From Dama dama (lineage: Eukaryota; Chordata; Mammalia; Artiodactyla; Cervidae): a stretch of DNA of 64,000 bases. The notes beneath the pieces are model-generated. The model searched no databases, had not been told where the DNA came from, and was given only the letters and a program-made list of their open reading frames with translations. Positions within the stretch are counted from its first letter, which is position 1. Every line of letters starts with the position of its first letter. Positions 11,346-22,600 of this stretch are shown piece by piece. Made by a program: the position numbers and the translations under genes. The stretch covers positions 131,457,501 through 131,521,500 of the forward strand of contig NC_083685.1 in assembly GCF_033118175.1 (NCBI RefSeq), written 5' to 3'.

Positions 11346-11815
11346 AGTCATCTATTGTTGTTTGGTCACCCGTTCGTATTGGACCCTTTGTGGCCCCGTG
11401 GACTGCAGTATGCCAGGCCTCCCTGTCCTTCACCGTCTCCTGGAGTTTGCCACCAGGTTCATGTCCATTGAGTCAGGGGTGCCGTCCAACCATCTCATCC
11501 TCTGTCACCCCCTTTTCCTCCTTCCCTCAATCTTTCCCAGCTTCAGGGACTTTTATAACGAGTCAGCTGTTCTCATCAGGTGACCAAAATACTGGGACTT
11601 CAGCTTCAGCATCAGTCCTTCCAATGAATATTAAGGGTTGATTTCCTTTAGGATGGACTGGTTTGATCTCGCAGTCCAGGGAACTCTCGGGAGTCTTCTC
11701 CAGCACCACAGTTTGAAGGCATCGAGTCCTTGGTGCTCTGCCGTCTTCACAGTCCAGCTCTCATGGCTGTGCCTGACCGTGGGGAAGACCTTAGCCTTGA
11801 CTGTGTGAATCCGCT
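11346..11815 (-). mobile_element. BovB 3' end, 5'-truncated
   Basis: Antisense BovB blocks on the plus strand (atttcctttaggatggactg near 11640), extending into the region that encodes the YGCESW motif of the reverse-transcriptase C-terminus. Several small deletions break the frame. Confidence 0.9.
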
Positions 11816-11819
11816 GAAT

Positions 11820-12105
11820 GTGCACACATCCCCCTTTTTGGATTTCCTTCCCACGCAGGTCACCACGGAGCCCTGAGTGAGTCCCCTGTGCTATGCACCA
11901 GGTTCTCATTAGTTACCTGTTTTATATATAGTGTCAGCTGGAGAAGGAAATGGCAACCCACTCCAGTATTCTTGCCTGGAGAATCCCAGGGATGGGGGAG
12001 CCTGGTGGGCTGCCGTCCATGGGGTCGCACAGAGTCAGACACAACTGACATGACTTAGCAGTAGCAGTAAGGTGCATGTATCAATCCCAATACTTTAAAA
12101 AGGCA
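11820..12105 (-). mobile_element. L1 3' UTR fragment split by a SINE
   Basis: Left part 11820-11937 (including tgttttatatatagtgtcag) and right part 12071-12105 (gtatcaatcccaatac) are consecutive pieces of an L1 3' region in antisense. They are separated by a partial Bov-tA SINE. Confidence 0.65.
11938..12070 (+). mobile_element. Partial Bov-tA SINE (Bov-A half)
   Basis: Starts at the linker (ggagaaggaaatggcaaccc) and runs to tcagacacaactgacatgac, so the tRNA-like head is missing. It is inserted in an L1 remnant. Confidence 0.88.
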
Positions 12106-13527
12106 GGAGTTAGCATGCCTAGGGTGCTGGGTCTCTGCTGCTCTCCCTGGGTGGTGGGAGCTCTGCACGGGGTGGGGGGTTCGGCTGCAAGCCCTCGCCC
12201 CCTCACCTGCTCTGCTGGCCTTTCTGGCCTGCTGGGCGGGGGATGAGTCACCCTCTGCTCCCAGGTGAGCGGTGGAGCGTCTGCGCACGTGGTGGCCTTT
12301 GCCTCCGCCCGGGGAGGGTTTCCTGGGCCCCCCTGCTGGCCAGCTCCTGTGTCCGTGCACCTTCCGCTGGCTGCTGACCGTGCGCGGGCCCTGGATGCGG
12401 GATCCGTGGAGGAGAGTGCCTGGCCCCGCTCCCGAAGCCTGCCAGCCCTCCTCACCCATGGCTCTGATTGGTGTTGGGTGTCCCTCTGGCCGCCCGCAGC
12501 CCTTATTTTTAGGGCCGTGGTTAATATCTCCCGTGTGTGAAACGGGAAAGGTGAGCCGCAGCCACTGGAACCGGAGACCTGGGGTTTTTAGGCCACTCTT
12601 CTCCCGTCACGTGTCCCCACTGGTCTCTTGGGTTACAGAGGTTACAGAAAAAGTGCCCCCAGGCTGGGAGGGGCGGAGCAGCCCCCAGCGCTGGAGCCAA
12701 TCTGTAACTGAAGCCGGTCGTGTCCGGGGGCCAGGACTCCACTTACAGCTCCGGGGCCTCCTCCCTGCTGGGGAACCGGCTCCTGTGTTGAGGTGGTCCG
12801 GGGGGACGTGCTCGCCCAGGGGGGACGTGCCTGTCTGGTCCCGGGGTGGGCTCAGGAGAGGCCGCTGTGCCCTGGGTGGTCTGGCCGGGCACTGCTACAG
12901 GCAGGGGGGCTCCTTCTCGGGTGGGTGTCAGTGGGCCTTTAAGAGACGAGGGTGGTTACGGGGAGACGGCTTCTCCCCCTTCCTGAAATAAATAAAATGA
13001 ACCGTGGTGATGGTGGTCAGAACTGTTCTCCCCCTTCGGGAGGCCGAGCAGCTGTCTTGGGGTTGGGGGCCTTGCGCCTGGTGAGCACCGAGGTCCTGTG
13101 TCTGGGCCCTCCTCCCAGCCTGTGGGGCTGACAGCTCGTCCGCTGCAGTCCTTCAGCAGACCCCCTTCTCCTCCCGCCTCAGCCTGTGCTGCGGCCCCCG
13201 TAGTCATGGAGGCAGTTCTCTCTTACTAAAGTGTGAATGTCTGATGGCAGGAGCCCAGTGGGGTGTCTGCGCTGATGGCCCCTGTCCTCCTGGCACGTGC
13301 AGGGCCCAGGACCTGGCAGGACCAGGCGCCCGTCTCTGTGGAGCGCGCGGGCCGGGGGGCGGCCAGCTCACTGGGGGCCTGGAGGCCGGGTGGGGCCAGA
13401 CTCCTGCCAGCGCCGGGAGGAGCTTTCTCCCGGCCGTATCCGACCCATGCTGTGTGCTTCAAGCCCCTGAGACTCTTCTTGAACATGAAGATTTGAAAGT
13501 AAAGCCGTTCACTCAAGGTTTTTAGTT
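12106..13527. other. GC-rich single-copy-like DNA
   Basis: About 1.4 kb of high GC content. Long overlapping frames on both strands (for example plus 12272-12991) reflect a low stop-codon density. I see no domain, no consistent splice pair and no protein family. A short internal duplication of a ggggggacgtgc block occurs near 12799-12830. Confidence 0.45.
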
Positions 13528-13975
13528 TTTGGTTTTTTTAATTTATTTTTAATGGCTTTACAATGGTGTGTAGGCTTCTGCCATACATCAGCATGAATCA
13601 ATCATAGGTTACCCGTGTCCCCGCCTCCTGGAGCGCCCCCCCCCCCCCCCCGTCGCCTCCCACGCCGTCCCACCCCCGGGTCGTCGCAGAACTCCCCGTG
13701 TCCCCGCCTCCTGGAGACCCCTGCTGCCTCCCACGCCGTCCCACCCCCCGGGTCGTCGCAGAGCTCCCCGCATCGCGCGGCAGCTGCCCACCAGTCCTGT
13801 GTTGCACGTGGTGATGTGTCCATGTCAGGGCTGCTCTCTCAGCTCATCCCAGCCTCTCCTTTCCCCGCCCTGTCCACACGTCTGCTCTCTCTGTCTCGTC
13901 TCTATTCCTGCTCTGAAAGTAGGTTCATCAGCACCATTTTCCTGGATTCCGTATGTATGTGTTAGAGCTTTTGGT
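13528..13975 (-). mobile_element. L1 3' UTR fragment with internal duplication
   Basis: Antisense L1 tail (aatttatttttaatggcttt) through 3' UTR to the cctggattccgtatgtatgt block near 13941-13960, parallel to the copies at 5.4 and 39 kb. Inside it, the block gtgtccccgcctcctggag occurs at 13615 and 13699, an 84-bp tandem duplication. The first copy contains a 16-base C run at 13636-13651. Confidence 0.75.
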
Positions 13976-15925
13976 TTTAACAAGTCATCACTTATGGCCT
14001 GGACAGTGGCTCAGTACTAATCTAAGCTTCCTCCTGTGCATGGGACCGCATTTTAGAAAGGGCTTTGGGGAGCTACAAAATTGTTTTGAAACTGGAAACG
14101 AATATATTCTAGTACATGTTGCTGAAAAGTCTCCTCAGCTCTTCTCCTGGGTTTATAAATCATCAGATGCTGGCTTTTAAATGATTAAGCATATGACTAT
14201 CGTATTAGTTACAAAAAGCAAATGCCTACTCAAACCAGTTGAAGTCATCATGGTGGACTGTTTATATAAGAACACACAGGGCACTTTGGGGCGGGGGCGC
14301 AAGGGGGTGAACCGGATCTGTTTGTGCAGGAGCCAAGCCTGAGGCTGCCAGGGGCTCACCCGCCAGGCCCTCCCCTCCCTGGACTGGCTCACTCTCTGTG
14401 TAGTGGTCAGCGGTCTGCCCTTCCCTGCTCACAAGTTCTAAAGCAGCCCCGTCAGGGCCTGAGGGTGCCAAGCACTAGCAGGCAGGCCCCGGCTGACGCT
14501 CCCAGCAGAGACAGTTTGGTTGGTTGGTCCAGCGTGGTCGCTGCCCACTGTGATCTGGTGAATTCATGCACTGGGAAGGAGTCTGGGAACCAACAGCTGC
14601 GGGGCTGCCCCGAGACCCCAGGGGCTGGGAGCTGCCCCTGCATCCTGGGCCAGTCTGAAGGCAAGGCGGCAGAGCTCAGAGCCGCCGGGGCGGGGCCCAC
14701 CTCGGCTCTGCGTCTCCCCCTCGCTCTCCTCTCCCTCTGTGTCGGGGTGGGGGCCTCCTCGTGTTCTCCCAGGGCCTGGAGGACCATCCCTGAGGGCGAG
14801 ATGGGATTTCCTGGAGCAAGGGTGTGGGTCGTGCAGACGGCCCAGATGGTCTCTGTCACAGGCTTGCTGAAACTGCAATTTGGTCCAAGTCGTGGAGCGT
14901 CCGTGGACCGCTCTAGAGCAAATGGCAGGAGAGGAGTGTCAGGAGCAGGAAGATATCTGGGGCTCGGGGTGTTTTTGAGTTTGCGGGGCTTTGGGGAGGA
15001 GGCGGGTGGTGGAGGGATGAGGTATGAGGGATGCTCTTCTCTCAGAGGGCATAGTTTTTTCCAGCCAGTTCGTATTTCAAAAGTATTTCTTCTATAGGAC
15101 CCTTTGGTAATCTGGTTTTAATGCCAGGTTTAAGTCTGTCAGATTGTTGTTGGTTTTGACCAGCTTTACCCAGTTGCACCAAGGATAGTTTCAGTTTCAT
15201 GCTGTGCCCTCCAGAGACCTGTTAACAGGTGGGTACCTGGGACTGTATTAAACTGATCAGGTCCCTGGTTAAAGGGTCATGTCCTGGATCTAACATTTGA
15301 AATCCTCTCCATTAAGGATAGCACATGCAGCTCTTCATGTTTTGCTGAAGCTTAACCGTTTTTGATGACTCACTCTGACCCTAATCTCTATTTTAATTTT
15401 TATAATTGCTCTCGGTAACCACCTCTCCGGGCTGTCTGCTGAATGTTAGGACCGGCGTCCCTTTCTTTCATGACAGACAGAATCGGGTCATTTGATTCAG
15501 AAAGGGAGTTTGTTTTCCCTCTGACTTCTGTTATGAAAGCACTATTATGAATTCCCCAGTAGAAACATTGAGGAAAATATTTGGAAATGAAGGAATTAAA
15601 GCGGTGTCAGGTTCCTGCAGCTCTGGGGTTCTGTGACCCTGGTGGACTGTTTCCAGAATCTCACAGCGTGTGCTGGGCTCTCGCTTCAGGCCTTGGCTTC
15701 ACAATTGCCGGGAGCTGTTCCGTCCATGAGACGGGGCCTGTCACTGTCCTGGGTTAGAAAGTCCAGCACAGACAGGCTCCTTCTTTGTCCGTATCACCAT
15801 CAGACTCGACATTAGTTGATCTTGAAAATTTCTGTTTTGGGCAGATTTCTTTAAAATTTGTTGTGCAGAAGGAGCTCGTGGCCGGCATGGCAGACATGAT
15901 CGTGGCCTCTTTCATATTGTATTAC
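13976..15925. other. Unassigned DNA, GC-rich in its first half
   Basis: About 1.95 kb. The 257-codon plus frame at 14324-15097 lies in GC-rich sequence and shows no family features. Overlapping minus frames of similar length argue for chance. No repeat recognised. Confidence 0.4.
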
Positions 15926-16405
15926 TTAGGTCCGTCTGGTCAAGGCTATGGTTTTACCAGTGGTCATGTATGGATGTGAGAGTTGGACTATAAAGAAAGC
16001 TGAGCGCCGAAGAACTGATGCTTTTGAACTGTGGTGTTGGAGAAGACTCTTGAGAGTCCCTTGGACTGCAAGGATCTCCAACCAGTCCATCCTAAAGGAG
16101 ATCAGTCCTGTGTGTTCATTGGAAGGACTGATGCTGAAGCTGAAACTCCAGTACTTTGGCTACCTGATGCGAAGAGTTGACTCATTGGAAAAGACCCTGA
16201 TGCTGGGAAAGATTGAGGGCAGGAGAAGAAGGGGATGACAGAGGATGAGATAGATGGTTGGATGGCATCACCGACTCAATGGACATGGGTTTGGGTGGAC
16301 TCCGGGAGTTGGTGATAGACAGGGAGGCCTGGCGTGCTGCAATTCATGGGGTCGAATAGAGTCGGACACGACTGAGCGACTGGACTGAACTGAACTGACT
16401 GACTT
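15926..16405 (+). mobile_element. BovB 3' end, 5'-truncated
   Basis: Sense BovB from the PVVMYGCESW-encoding block through the tail, ending in the ACTGA-type short repeat near 16380-16405 (gactgaactgaactgactga), the characteristic BovB 3' terminus. Confidence 0.95.
15948..16238 (+). pseudogene. BovB reverse-transcriptase C-terminal fragment
   Basis: The frame gives the C-terminal RTE-type segment with MYGCESWTIKKAERR, then SNQSILKEIS and LEKTLMLGKIEGRRRRG. It ends at a tga at about 16236-16238, where other copies in the window (45.1 kb) read on. All catalytic reverse-transcriptase motifs lie upstream and are absent. Confidence 0.9.
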
Positions 16406-17577
16406 AATACACACCTCTGGACTCCAGGAGTCTTTTGCAGAATGAAAGAGTTCACAGTCATCTGTAAGATAACTTCCAACCCAGCACATCAGAATCCAAG
16501 TTTGAGAGACTCAGTTTTGCCCTTTCAGGTTCTTAACAGGTAGAATGATAAGTTACATTATCTCTGTCCCCTGCATGCACGCTCTGAGTCTAATGCTTAA
16601 GATGGTAGTTGCTTAATAAGTACCACTGAATGAAAAAAAAAAAGAAAAAAAAATGAATAGATGCATGGTGACTATTCTGAAAATCTTGTAAGATAAAATT
16701 GTGTTTTGAGCCAGCCAGAGTCTGACCTGTCACTTGGGGTCTGTTTTGAAGATGGGGGATTAGAGCTTCTCATGTTAATTGTAATCTAAAGCCCAGGTTT
16801 CTTACTCTGCAGGACACTTAGCTGCAGAAGGCTGGCCTGTTTCTCTTCCCTGCTCATTTGGCCCAGGACCGCCTACTTGCCTAATCAGTTTAAGCGCTTC
16901 CCTCTTAGGCCACTAATCCTATTTCTCCAGCTGAGAAGCTGCAGAGTGAAAGCAATGTGTCCCATAGCTATTAAGAGATGATATTGCCTTGCACATAAAG
17001 TACTTTTTTTTTTTTCCCTCTGCAAAAGGATGATTAAGCAGAAATTTAATTTTCATCTGTGCCTTGGCCTTTTTGTGATGTTTCCTTATCTTTTGGTGTG
17101 GTATGGGGAGAAGCATTGTTCTTGTTGCTGATGATGTGATTTTCAGCATCTTAACAGGATGCTTTTTCTCCTCCATGCTTGCACTTCATCAACCCCTCAT
17201 GAATTCCGGTTGCCAGAGAGAGAGAAGACAGCATGAATTGAAGCCGTCTTTGGCTTGTAGTCTTTTCTGAAAGATTAATTGGAAATAAGCGCATTTTATG
17301 GTATTTGCTAACAATAGTCTCCAAATTCCTACAGGTCAGATTTTCTCGTTGAATGCCGCCCCCCCCCCCCCCCCCCCAGTTTATATATGCAGAGAAAGCT
17401 TCATTAAAACTGAGATCATTCTAATTCAGTTACAAGCAGGCAGTCAACCCCTGCTGAATGTGTGATGAAAATCAAGATAAGTGCCAATGAGAGGGAGGTG
17501 GTGAGATGCCTCTTGCTGCTTGCAGTTTTAACCAGTAAATCTTAGGATTTTTTGAGTTAAGTATTGCAACTGCTTAC
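16406..17577. other. Unassigned DNA with A-rich and poly-C tracts
   Basis: About 1.2 kb. Contains an A-rich tract (16634-16654), a poly-T at about 17003-17015 and a 19-base C run (17359-17377). The small minus-strand frame at 16919-17176 is basic and unrecognised, with no support beyond being open. Confidence 0.4.
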
Positions 17578-17769
17578 CCAGCGGTGATGGGGTTCCTCGA
17601 GGTATGACTACTTTTGCTTCTGGGTCTTGAATTCCTACCACTACATTTCTGTCTGTGGGACACACAGGTGTTGTTATCATTCTCTGAGCTTTTGTGTCTA
17701 GAATATTTGTCATCACTATATCATGGCTGTCTTCATCATGTTGAGTCATTATGTCCTCTGATCCAGCTT
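17578..17769 (-). CDS. Candidate internal coding exon (192 bp), unidentified gene
   Basis: On the minus strand a frame of about 64 residues is bounded by an AG at 17771-17770 and by a strong donor-like ctgg|gtaagc with GT at 17577-17576. The exon would be 192 bp, a multiple of three, starting and ending in matching phase. The peptide looks protein-like and is not a known transposon frame: it begins EAGSEDIMTQHDEDSHD, includes NVVVGIQDPEAKVVIPRG and is acidic early. An in-frame stop lies just upstream (17777-17779), as expected for intron sequence. Weak point: the upstream polypyrimidine tract is poor. I do not recognise the gene. Alternatives are a decayed exon, part of a retrocopy, or chance. 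Confidence 0.45.
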
Positions 17770-17799
17770 CTGAGATTCATTCCTTAAGATTGTCTTAAA

Positions 17800-17915
17800 T
17801 ATGGAAGACTTTTGCACAATAAGTTTTCCCATTGCTGATTTACTTAAAATAGCAAGGAATTGGACACATCCTTTATGTTCAGCTTTAAGGGAAATGATTT
17901 AGTGATGATCAGTAC
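17800..17915 (+). mobile_element. Possible old L1 ORF2 remnant
   Basis: The block aaaatagcaaggaattggac followed by catcctttatgttcagc resembles the L1 ORF2 stretch encoding the WKQPKCPS-type segment, strongly decayed. It is cut on the right by the BovB insertion. Confidence 0.3.
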
Positions 17916-17921
17916 TGAACA

Positions 17922-18218
17922 GTCAGTCCTAAAGGAAATAACCCTGAATATTCATTGGAAGGACTGATGCTGAAGCTCCAATACTTTGGCCACCTGATGC
18001 AAAGAACCGATTCGTTGGAGAAGACTCTGATGCTGGGAAAGATTGAGGGTGGGAGGAGAAGGGAACGACAGAGGATGAGATGGTTGTATGGCGTCACTGA
18101 CTCAATGGACATGAGTTTGAGCAAACTCTAGGAGGTAGTGAAGGACTGGGAAGCCTGGTATACTGCAGTCCGTGGGGCCACAATGAGTTGGATACAACTT
18201 ACTGACTGACCAGCAACA
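17922..18218 (+). mobile_element. BovB 3' end, 5'-truncated
   Basis: Sense BovB 3' region from cagtcctaaaggaaataacc to the tail ending gttggatacaacttactgac. About 300 bp and diverged. Confidence 0.92.
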
Positions 18219-18965
18219 ACAGCACCAAACATTCCAGTAGACTAAACTTTCTTTCAAATTCCTGTTTAGGATGAATAGGAAAAAGTGCTCATGGAGATAG
18301 ACCCTGCTGCTTAGAGCAAATTATATTCACAGTATCGTTAGTGATTAAAAATCTCCAGGTAAAACCTGAATGGTGATGGCGGTAACTGATCAGATGATAG
18401 TTAACTGATTTTCTGCATTTTTTTGTTTTTTTAAAAGGAATCACATTGTATAAAGAAACAGCATGTAGTTACTTTAAAGTGAACAAGATATAGCTAGAAA
18501 TGAATGCTTTGGTAATAAAAGTAACTCTTCAAATGCATCCTCCTGGGTGTAGAAGTCTCTTCTCTACATTTGGGGGCAGGGTTGCCAGGAGGTAAAAGAG
18601 GTCCCGGTTAACAGCCCGCCGGTGCCCCCGTTCCTGAGTGAGGGGTTGATGGCCACAGAGGGAGGCTCCCCGAGTGGGTGGGGGTGCACCTAAGGTGCCT
18701 CTGCTCCTGGTCTTGGACCAGCTCACTTGTATTTAGTTTGATTCTATTACCATTGTACTTAATGCTGTGAGCTGTGGGTACAGTCAGGCTTGGTTAGGAT
18801 AGCAAGGTCTGTCCTGATGGTAGAGACAGCAGAGGCAAAAACAAATCCCAGTAAGCAATAACAAAGCCTTAGATTTAGAATGCTAGAAAATGTGTATCCC
18901 TAATTCCTTCTGATAAGGGAAGGTGGGATGGCTGTAGGACTGCGGGGCCAGAACCAGGCTGAGTG
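18219..18965. other. Unassigned DNA
   Basis: About 750 bases with no recognised feature. Confidence 0.4.
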
Positions 18966-19110
18966 CGGGTCCTGCTTGTTCTCTCGTCAGTAAAGTGGAA
19001 ACAGTGTGACCTGACTTGGAGGGTCCTGTGCGTATTGAGAGAGAAGGGGCTCTCCGGCCGTGCGTGCAGCACGCTCATCGTGAGTGCTCGGTGGTTGATG
19101 GTCGTGACCT
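18966..19110 (+). mobile_element. Possible MIR fragment
   Basis: Order of blocks fits sense MIR (tcgtcagtaaagtggaaaca, then a decayed cctgacttggagggtcctgtg, then an ...agtgctcgg end). Strongly diverged. Confidence 0.4.
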
Positions 19111-19515
19111 CATGAGGCAATCATGTTAAAGGCCCGGAGGCTGCTGTGTCACGGGGAGTGTCTGTTACGCTGGCTGGGGGTGGAAGCCTGGTCCAGGCTC
19201 TGCATGGTTCCTTGGAAGCACAAGTGAACAGCAGCATAACTGCAAATAAGTTCCTTGGAGGGGAGACTTTTTTTTTTCTTCTCATGAACTTGGAAGCAGA
19301 GAAGATGGTAACAAAAGCTTGGTGTGTATTGGTGTGTAATGATATTATTTTAAATTACTATGACAATGAGAACCTAATTATCTTGTTTTGCTCTCTACTT
19401 CATATAATGTAATTTTATAATCCAATCTCTTGAGTGTTTTGAAGGGAAGACATTTGGTAAAATGCACTTGTTTGTATCAGTGGAGTTCTTTTATTTAAGG
19501 ACTGAACGTAAATAT
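19111..19515. other. Unassigned DNA
   Basis: About 400 bases with no recognised feature. Confidence 0.4.
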
Positions 19516-19727
19516 GTGGGCTTCCCAGGTGCACTAGTGGTGAACAATCTGCTTGCCAGTGCAGGAAACTGAGAGACGCAGGTTCCGTCCCCGGGTCGGG
19601 AAGACTCCCCGGAGGAGGGCAGGGCAGCCCACTCCAGTATTCTTGCCTGGAGAATCCCAAGGACAGAGGACCCTGGTGGGCTACAGTCCACGGGGCCACA
19701 AGCCTGAAGCGACTGAGCACACAGGAA
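19516..19727 (+). mobile_element. Bov-tA-type SINE
   Basis: Full-length order on the plus strand: head (gggcttcccaggtgcactag), linker (gggtcgggaagactccccgg), Bov-A unit (cccactccagtattcttgcc) and the end ctgaagcgactgagcacaca. Confidence 0.95.
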
Positions 19728-20324
19728 CTTAAACATTATTCCTAGGAAGGCAGAGGCGCTCTTAGCAGGAACTGGAGGAGCCGTGTCAGTGGATGCCTTG
19801 TGATGCTTTATGTCAGCAGCTGCAGAACATGTCAGCTCCTTGGGCTGGGCACCTCTGCCTTTGCAGGGTCTGGAATGTTCTTTGCACGTAGTGATGAGTA
19901 ACTGGTAAACTACTTGTCTGCCCAATTCCTTAAAGAGTCGGGCCTAAAACTACCCTGATGAGACAAGAAAAGAACACAACTACTTTGCTCTTTACAGGGG
20001 GATGGGTTTAAGAATCTGTGGGAATGAGTGATCTTTACTCCTCAACATTCATAACATGCACCAGCACCTTCTTGTTCCTCTTAAGCCTTTTTGTTTTTGC
20101 TTTCCTCTCCAGGAGTAGCACCGTTGCTTTGCTCAAATAAATCCAGCGTCTCCTGGCTGGCTTACTGATTGAATGTGGTCTCTGGTCCCACTCACACAAA
20201 GAGCCTTATATTTTCATGCAACAGTCATGTTCTTCTTCTTGGTTTTCATGGTTGCATATATTACGTCAGTCTGGGGAGTGGGAAGGAAATCGAACAGGGT
20301 GTTGGGATGAGAGTCGCTTTGTGA
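19728..20324. other. Unassigned DNA
   Basis: About 600 bases with no recognised feature. Confidence 0.4.
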
Positions 20325-20466
20325 AAAGTGAAAGTGTTACTTCTCAGTTGTGCCCAACTCATTGAGATGCCATGGACTGCACCCCCAGGCGCATCTGTCC
20401 ATGGCATTCTCCCTCCTGCCCTTCTCCAGGGCGTCTTCCCAACCAGTCTGAGCCACCAGGGAAGCC
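20325..20466 (-). mobile_element. Bov-tA-type SINE, internally deleted
   Basis: Antisense Bov-A start (gtgttacttctcagttgtgc), then a shortened middle, then the antisense head end (tgagccaccagggaagcc). About 70 bp shorter than other copies. Confidence 0.8.
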
Positions 20467-22285
20467 TGAGAAAGTACCTTTAACTTCTGCTTAAGGAAAT
20501 GTTTCACCTTGAGTAGTGAAATGAACCTAAAAATTTGCCTTGAAATGAATTGCCAAACAGCCTTGGTCCTCACAGTGCCTAGGTTGATTGCCTTTTTTCT
20601 CAGCTGAGCTCACCTGATAATGGAAAGTTGTTTGGAAATTGCGTCCAAAAAATTCTTCAATACTTTCCATTCCCAGAATGCATCCTCTGAGAGCCAGGTA
20701 AGTTTTGCAGCATGAATTCAGAAGTTATGGAGCTTAAGATGGGCCCCGATAAAGAGAGCTTCCCAGACTGTTAGTCACGAGCAGTCCATGGACACACCTC
20801 TCTTTAATTCTTTGAAAACCTGCACTCCTCAGAAATGATAAACTTGTTAGTGATTTTTTAAATCTGCCTCACAGATCTTTCTTTAAAAAGAAATTGTGGT
20901 TTCTTAGTGTATTCAGATCTGGCTGTGATCCCCAGAAACCTGGCTCCCCACACCACGTAGTGACATCAACCTCTCAGTAGCGGTAACGCTGACAGGACTG
21001 AGGCCTCGTCTCATTTCTGGAAGAAGCTCTGCCTGTCTTGTGGGTCTGGAATTCTGGAGGGCTTTCGTTCTTGGCTCAAAGTCATCTAGCGGGAAGGCCC
21101 GGGTTTATTCCGCAGGACACCTTGGGGTGTATGTGTGTGCACTTGAGCATGCAGGGTGTGCAAGGGCTGGGTTGAAGGCTGCTAACAAACAGCCCAGTTT
21201 TGTCCCAAATACTGATAACAATTCATTCTAGGCCAACAGCAAGAATACTTCAGATTTTTTAAGCTTCTCTCATGGAGTTGGGAACAGAAAAGCATTGTGG
21301 AAATATTTATAGTAGGCACAAACTTGCATATAAACTCAAAGGGTCTTAGCAAGCATGTTGAGATATTCTTTTAGAGAAGCTGGAATAAGTGTTTCTTGTA
21401 GTCTCTGACTACTTAACTCCTGCTAGACCATGCACACTGTCTAAATGTCTCTTATGCAGCCCTATTTTTTCACCCTTATATTCGCTAGACCCAAATTCGA
21501 GCAGTGATGGTCAGGCTGTCTCTGAAGACTTCAATTTTGAGCAGACGATTCATGTTTTTCCCTTTTTTTAGTTATGAAAGTATGATAATACACGTACAGG
21601 AAACTTGGAAAATACAGAACAAAGTTTCATATAGTTCCACTATATATTACAATTCTTTTAAAGTAGATGAATTAAGATTTTTTAGTTGGTGTTTCCAATT
21701 CACGTGTCTGTGTGGCATTGGGACTGTTCCGTCATCCCTGCGGTGGCCGCCGGAACAGCCCTGAAGCCCTCCTTTCAGAGTAACTGTTGCACCAGATGTT
21801 GCTGGGCTTGGTTGCCAAGACCCTACACTGTGATATTTGAGGTTGGAGGGGCAGCTTCCATAGCGTTCCAGTTCAGCAGACCTTGAGGGCCTGTCACTGC
21901 TCTGTGGGCGGGTGTGGGGTGTCGGGTGGGGGTGGGGCGGGGCCCGCCCAGCGAGCCCCTCACTGAGCCCCCAGGGGCATGGGAACCCCAACAACTGTCG
22001 GGCCGCAGAGACTGACAGCCTCACCCCCCACACGAGTTGTCGCTGCTCACAAGAGGAATGCCTGCTGTCTCCTTGCAGGCCTCGCTGGAATCTTCTGTGT
22101 TTACAGTGTCTGGGCCTCTCCTCAGCTCTGCTCAGAAGTTGGGGGTGGGATATGTGTCGGGAAGAAACCCGCAGGCAGTGGTGGCGGGGCGGGTGGGGAG
22201 TGAGCGCCTGCTTTTGCAGGAGCCCCCGGCAGGGCGGCGGCGGAGGTCCACGGGGCTCATCTGCAGCCTCTCTTCTGTGCATTGC
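20467..22285. other. Unassigned DNA, GC-rich at right
   Basis: About 1.8 kb. The 216-codon minus frame at 21647-22297 overlaps three plus frames in GC-rich DNA and has low-complexity proline/histidine-rich content. I treat it as chance. No repeat recognised. Confidence 0.4.
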
Positions 22286-22600
22286 ATGCTGAGTCACTTA
22301 CTCGTGTCCAGCTCTTTGTGACCCCATGGAATGTAGCTGACCAGGCTCCTCTGTCCTCCACTGTCTCCTGGAATTTGCTCAGACTCATGTCCATCTAGTC
22401 GGTGATGCCATCCAACCATCTCATCCTCTGGCATCCCCTCCTCCTCCTGCCTTCAATCTTTCCCAGCATCAAGGTCTTTTCCAATCAGTCAGCTGTTAAC
22501 ATCAGGTGGCCAAAGTATTGGAGCTTCAGGATCAGTCCTTCCAATAAATATTCAAGGTTGATTTCCTTTAGGATGGACTGGTTTGATCTCCTTGTGTCCA
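22286..22600 (-). mobile_element. BovB 3' end, 5'-truncated
   Basis: Antisense BovB from the tail (actcgtgtccagctctttgt) to ttaggatggactggtttgat at about 22569-22590, then an abrupt end at a 5' truncation. Confidence 0.93.

Noticed and set aside
12272..12991. 239-codon plus frame in GC-rich DNA
   Set aside because: Low stop density in GC-rich sequence, several overlapping frames on both strands, no domain and no splice pair.
14324..15097. 257-codon plus frame
   Set aside because: As above. Overlapping minus frames of 104-135 codons and biased composition point to chance.
16919..17176. 85-codon basic minus frame near the exon candidate
   Set aside because: No splice boundaries or family likeness. 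Proximity to the exon candidate alone is not enough.
21647..22297. 216-codon minus frame
   Set aside because: Proline/histidine/arginine-rich low-complexity peptide in GC-rich DNA, with competing plus frames.
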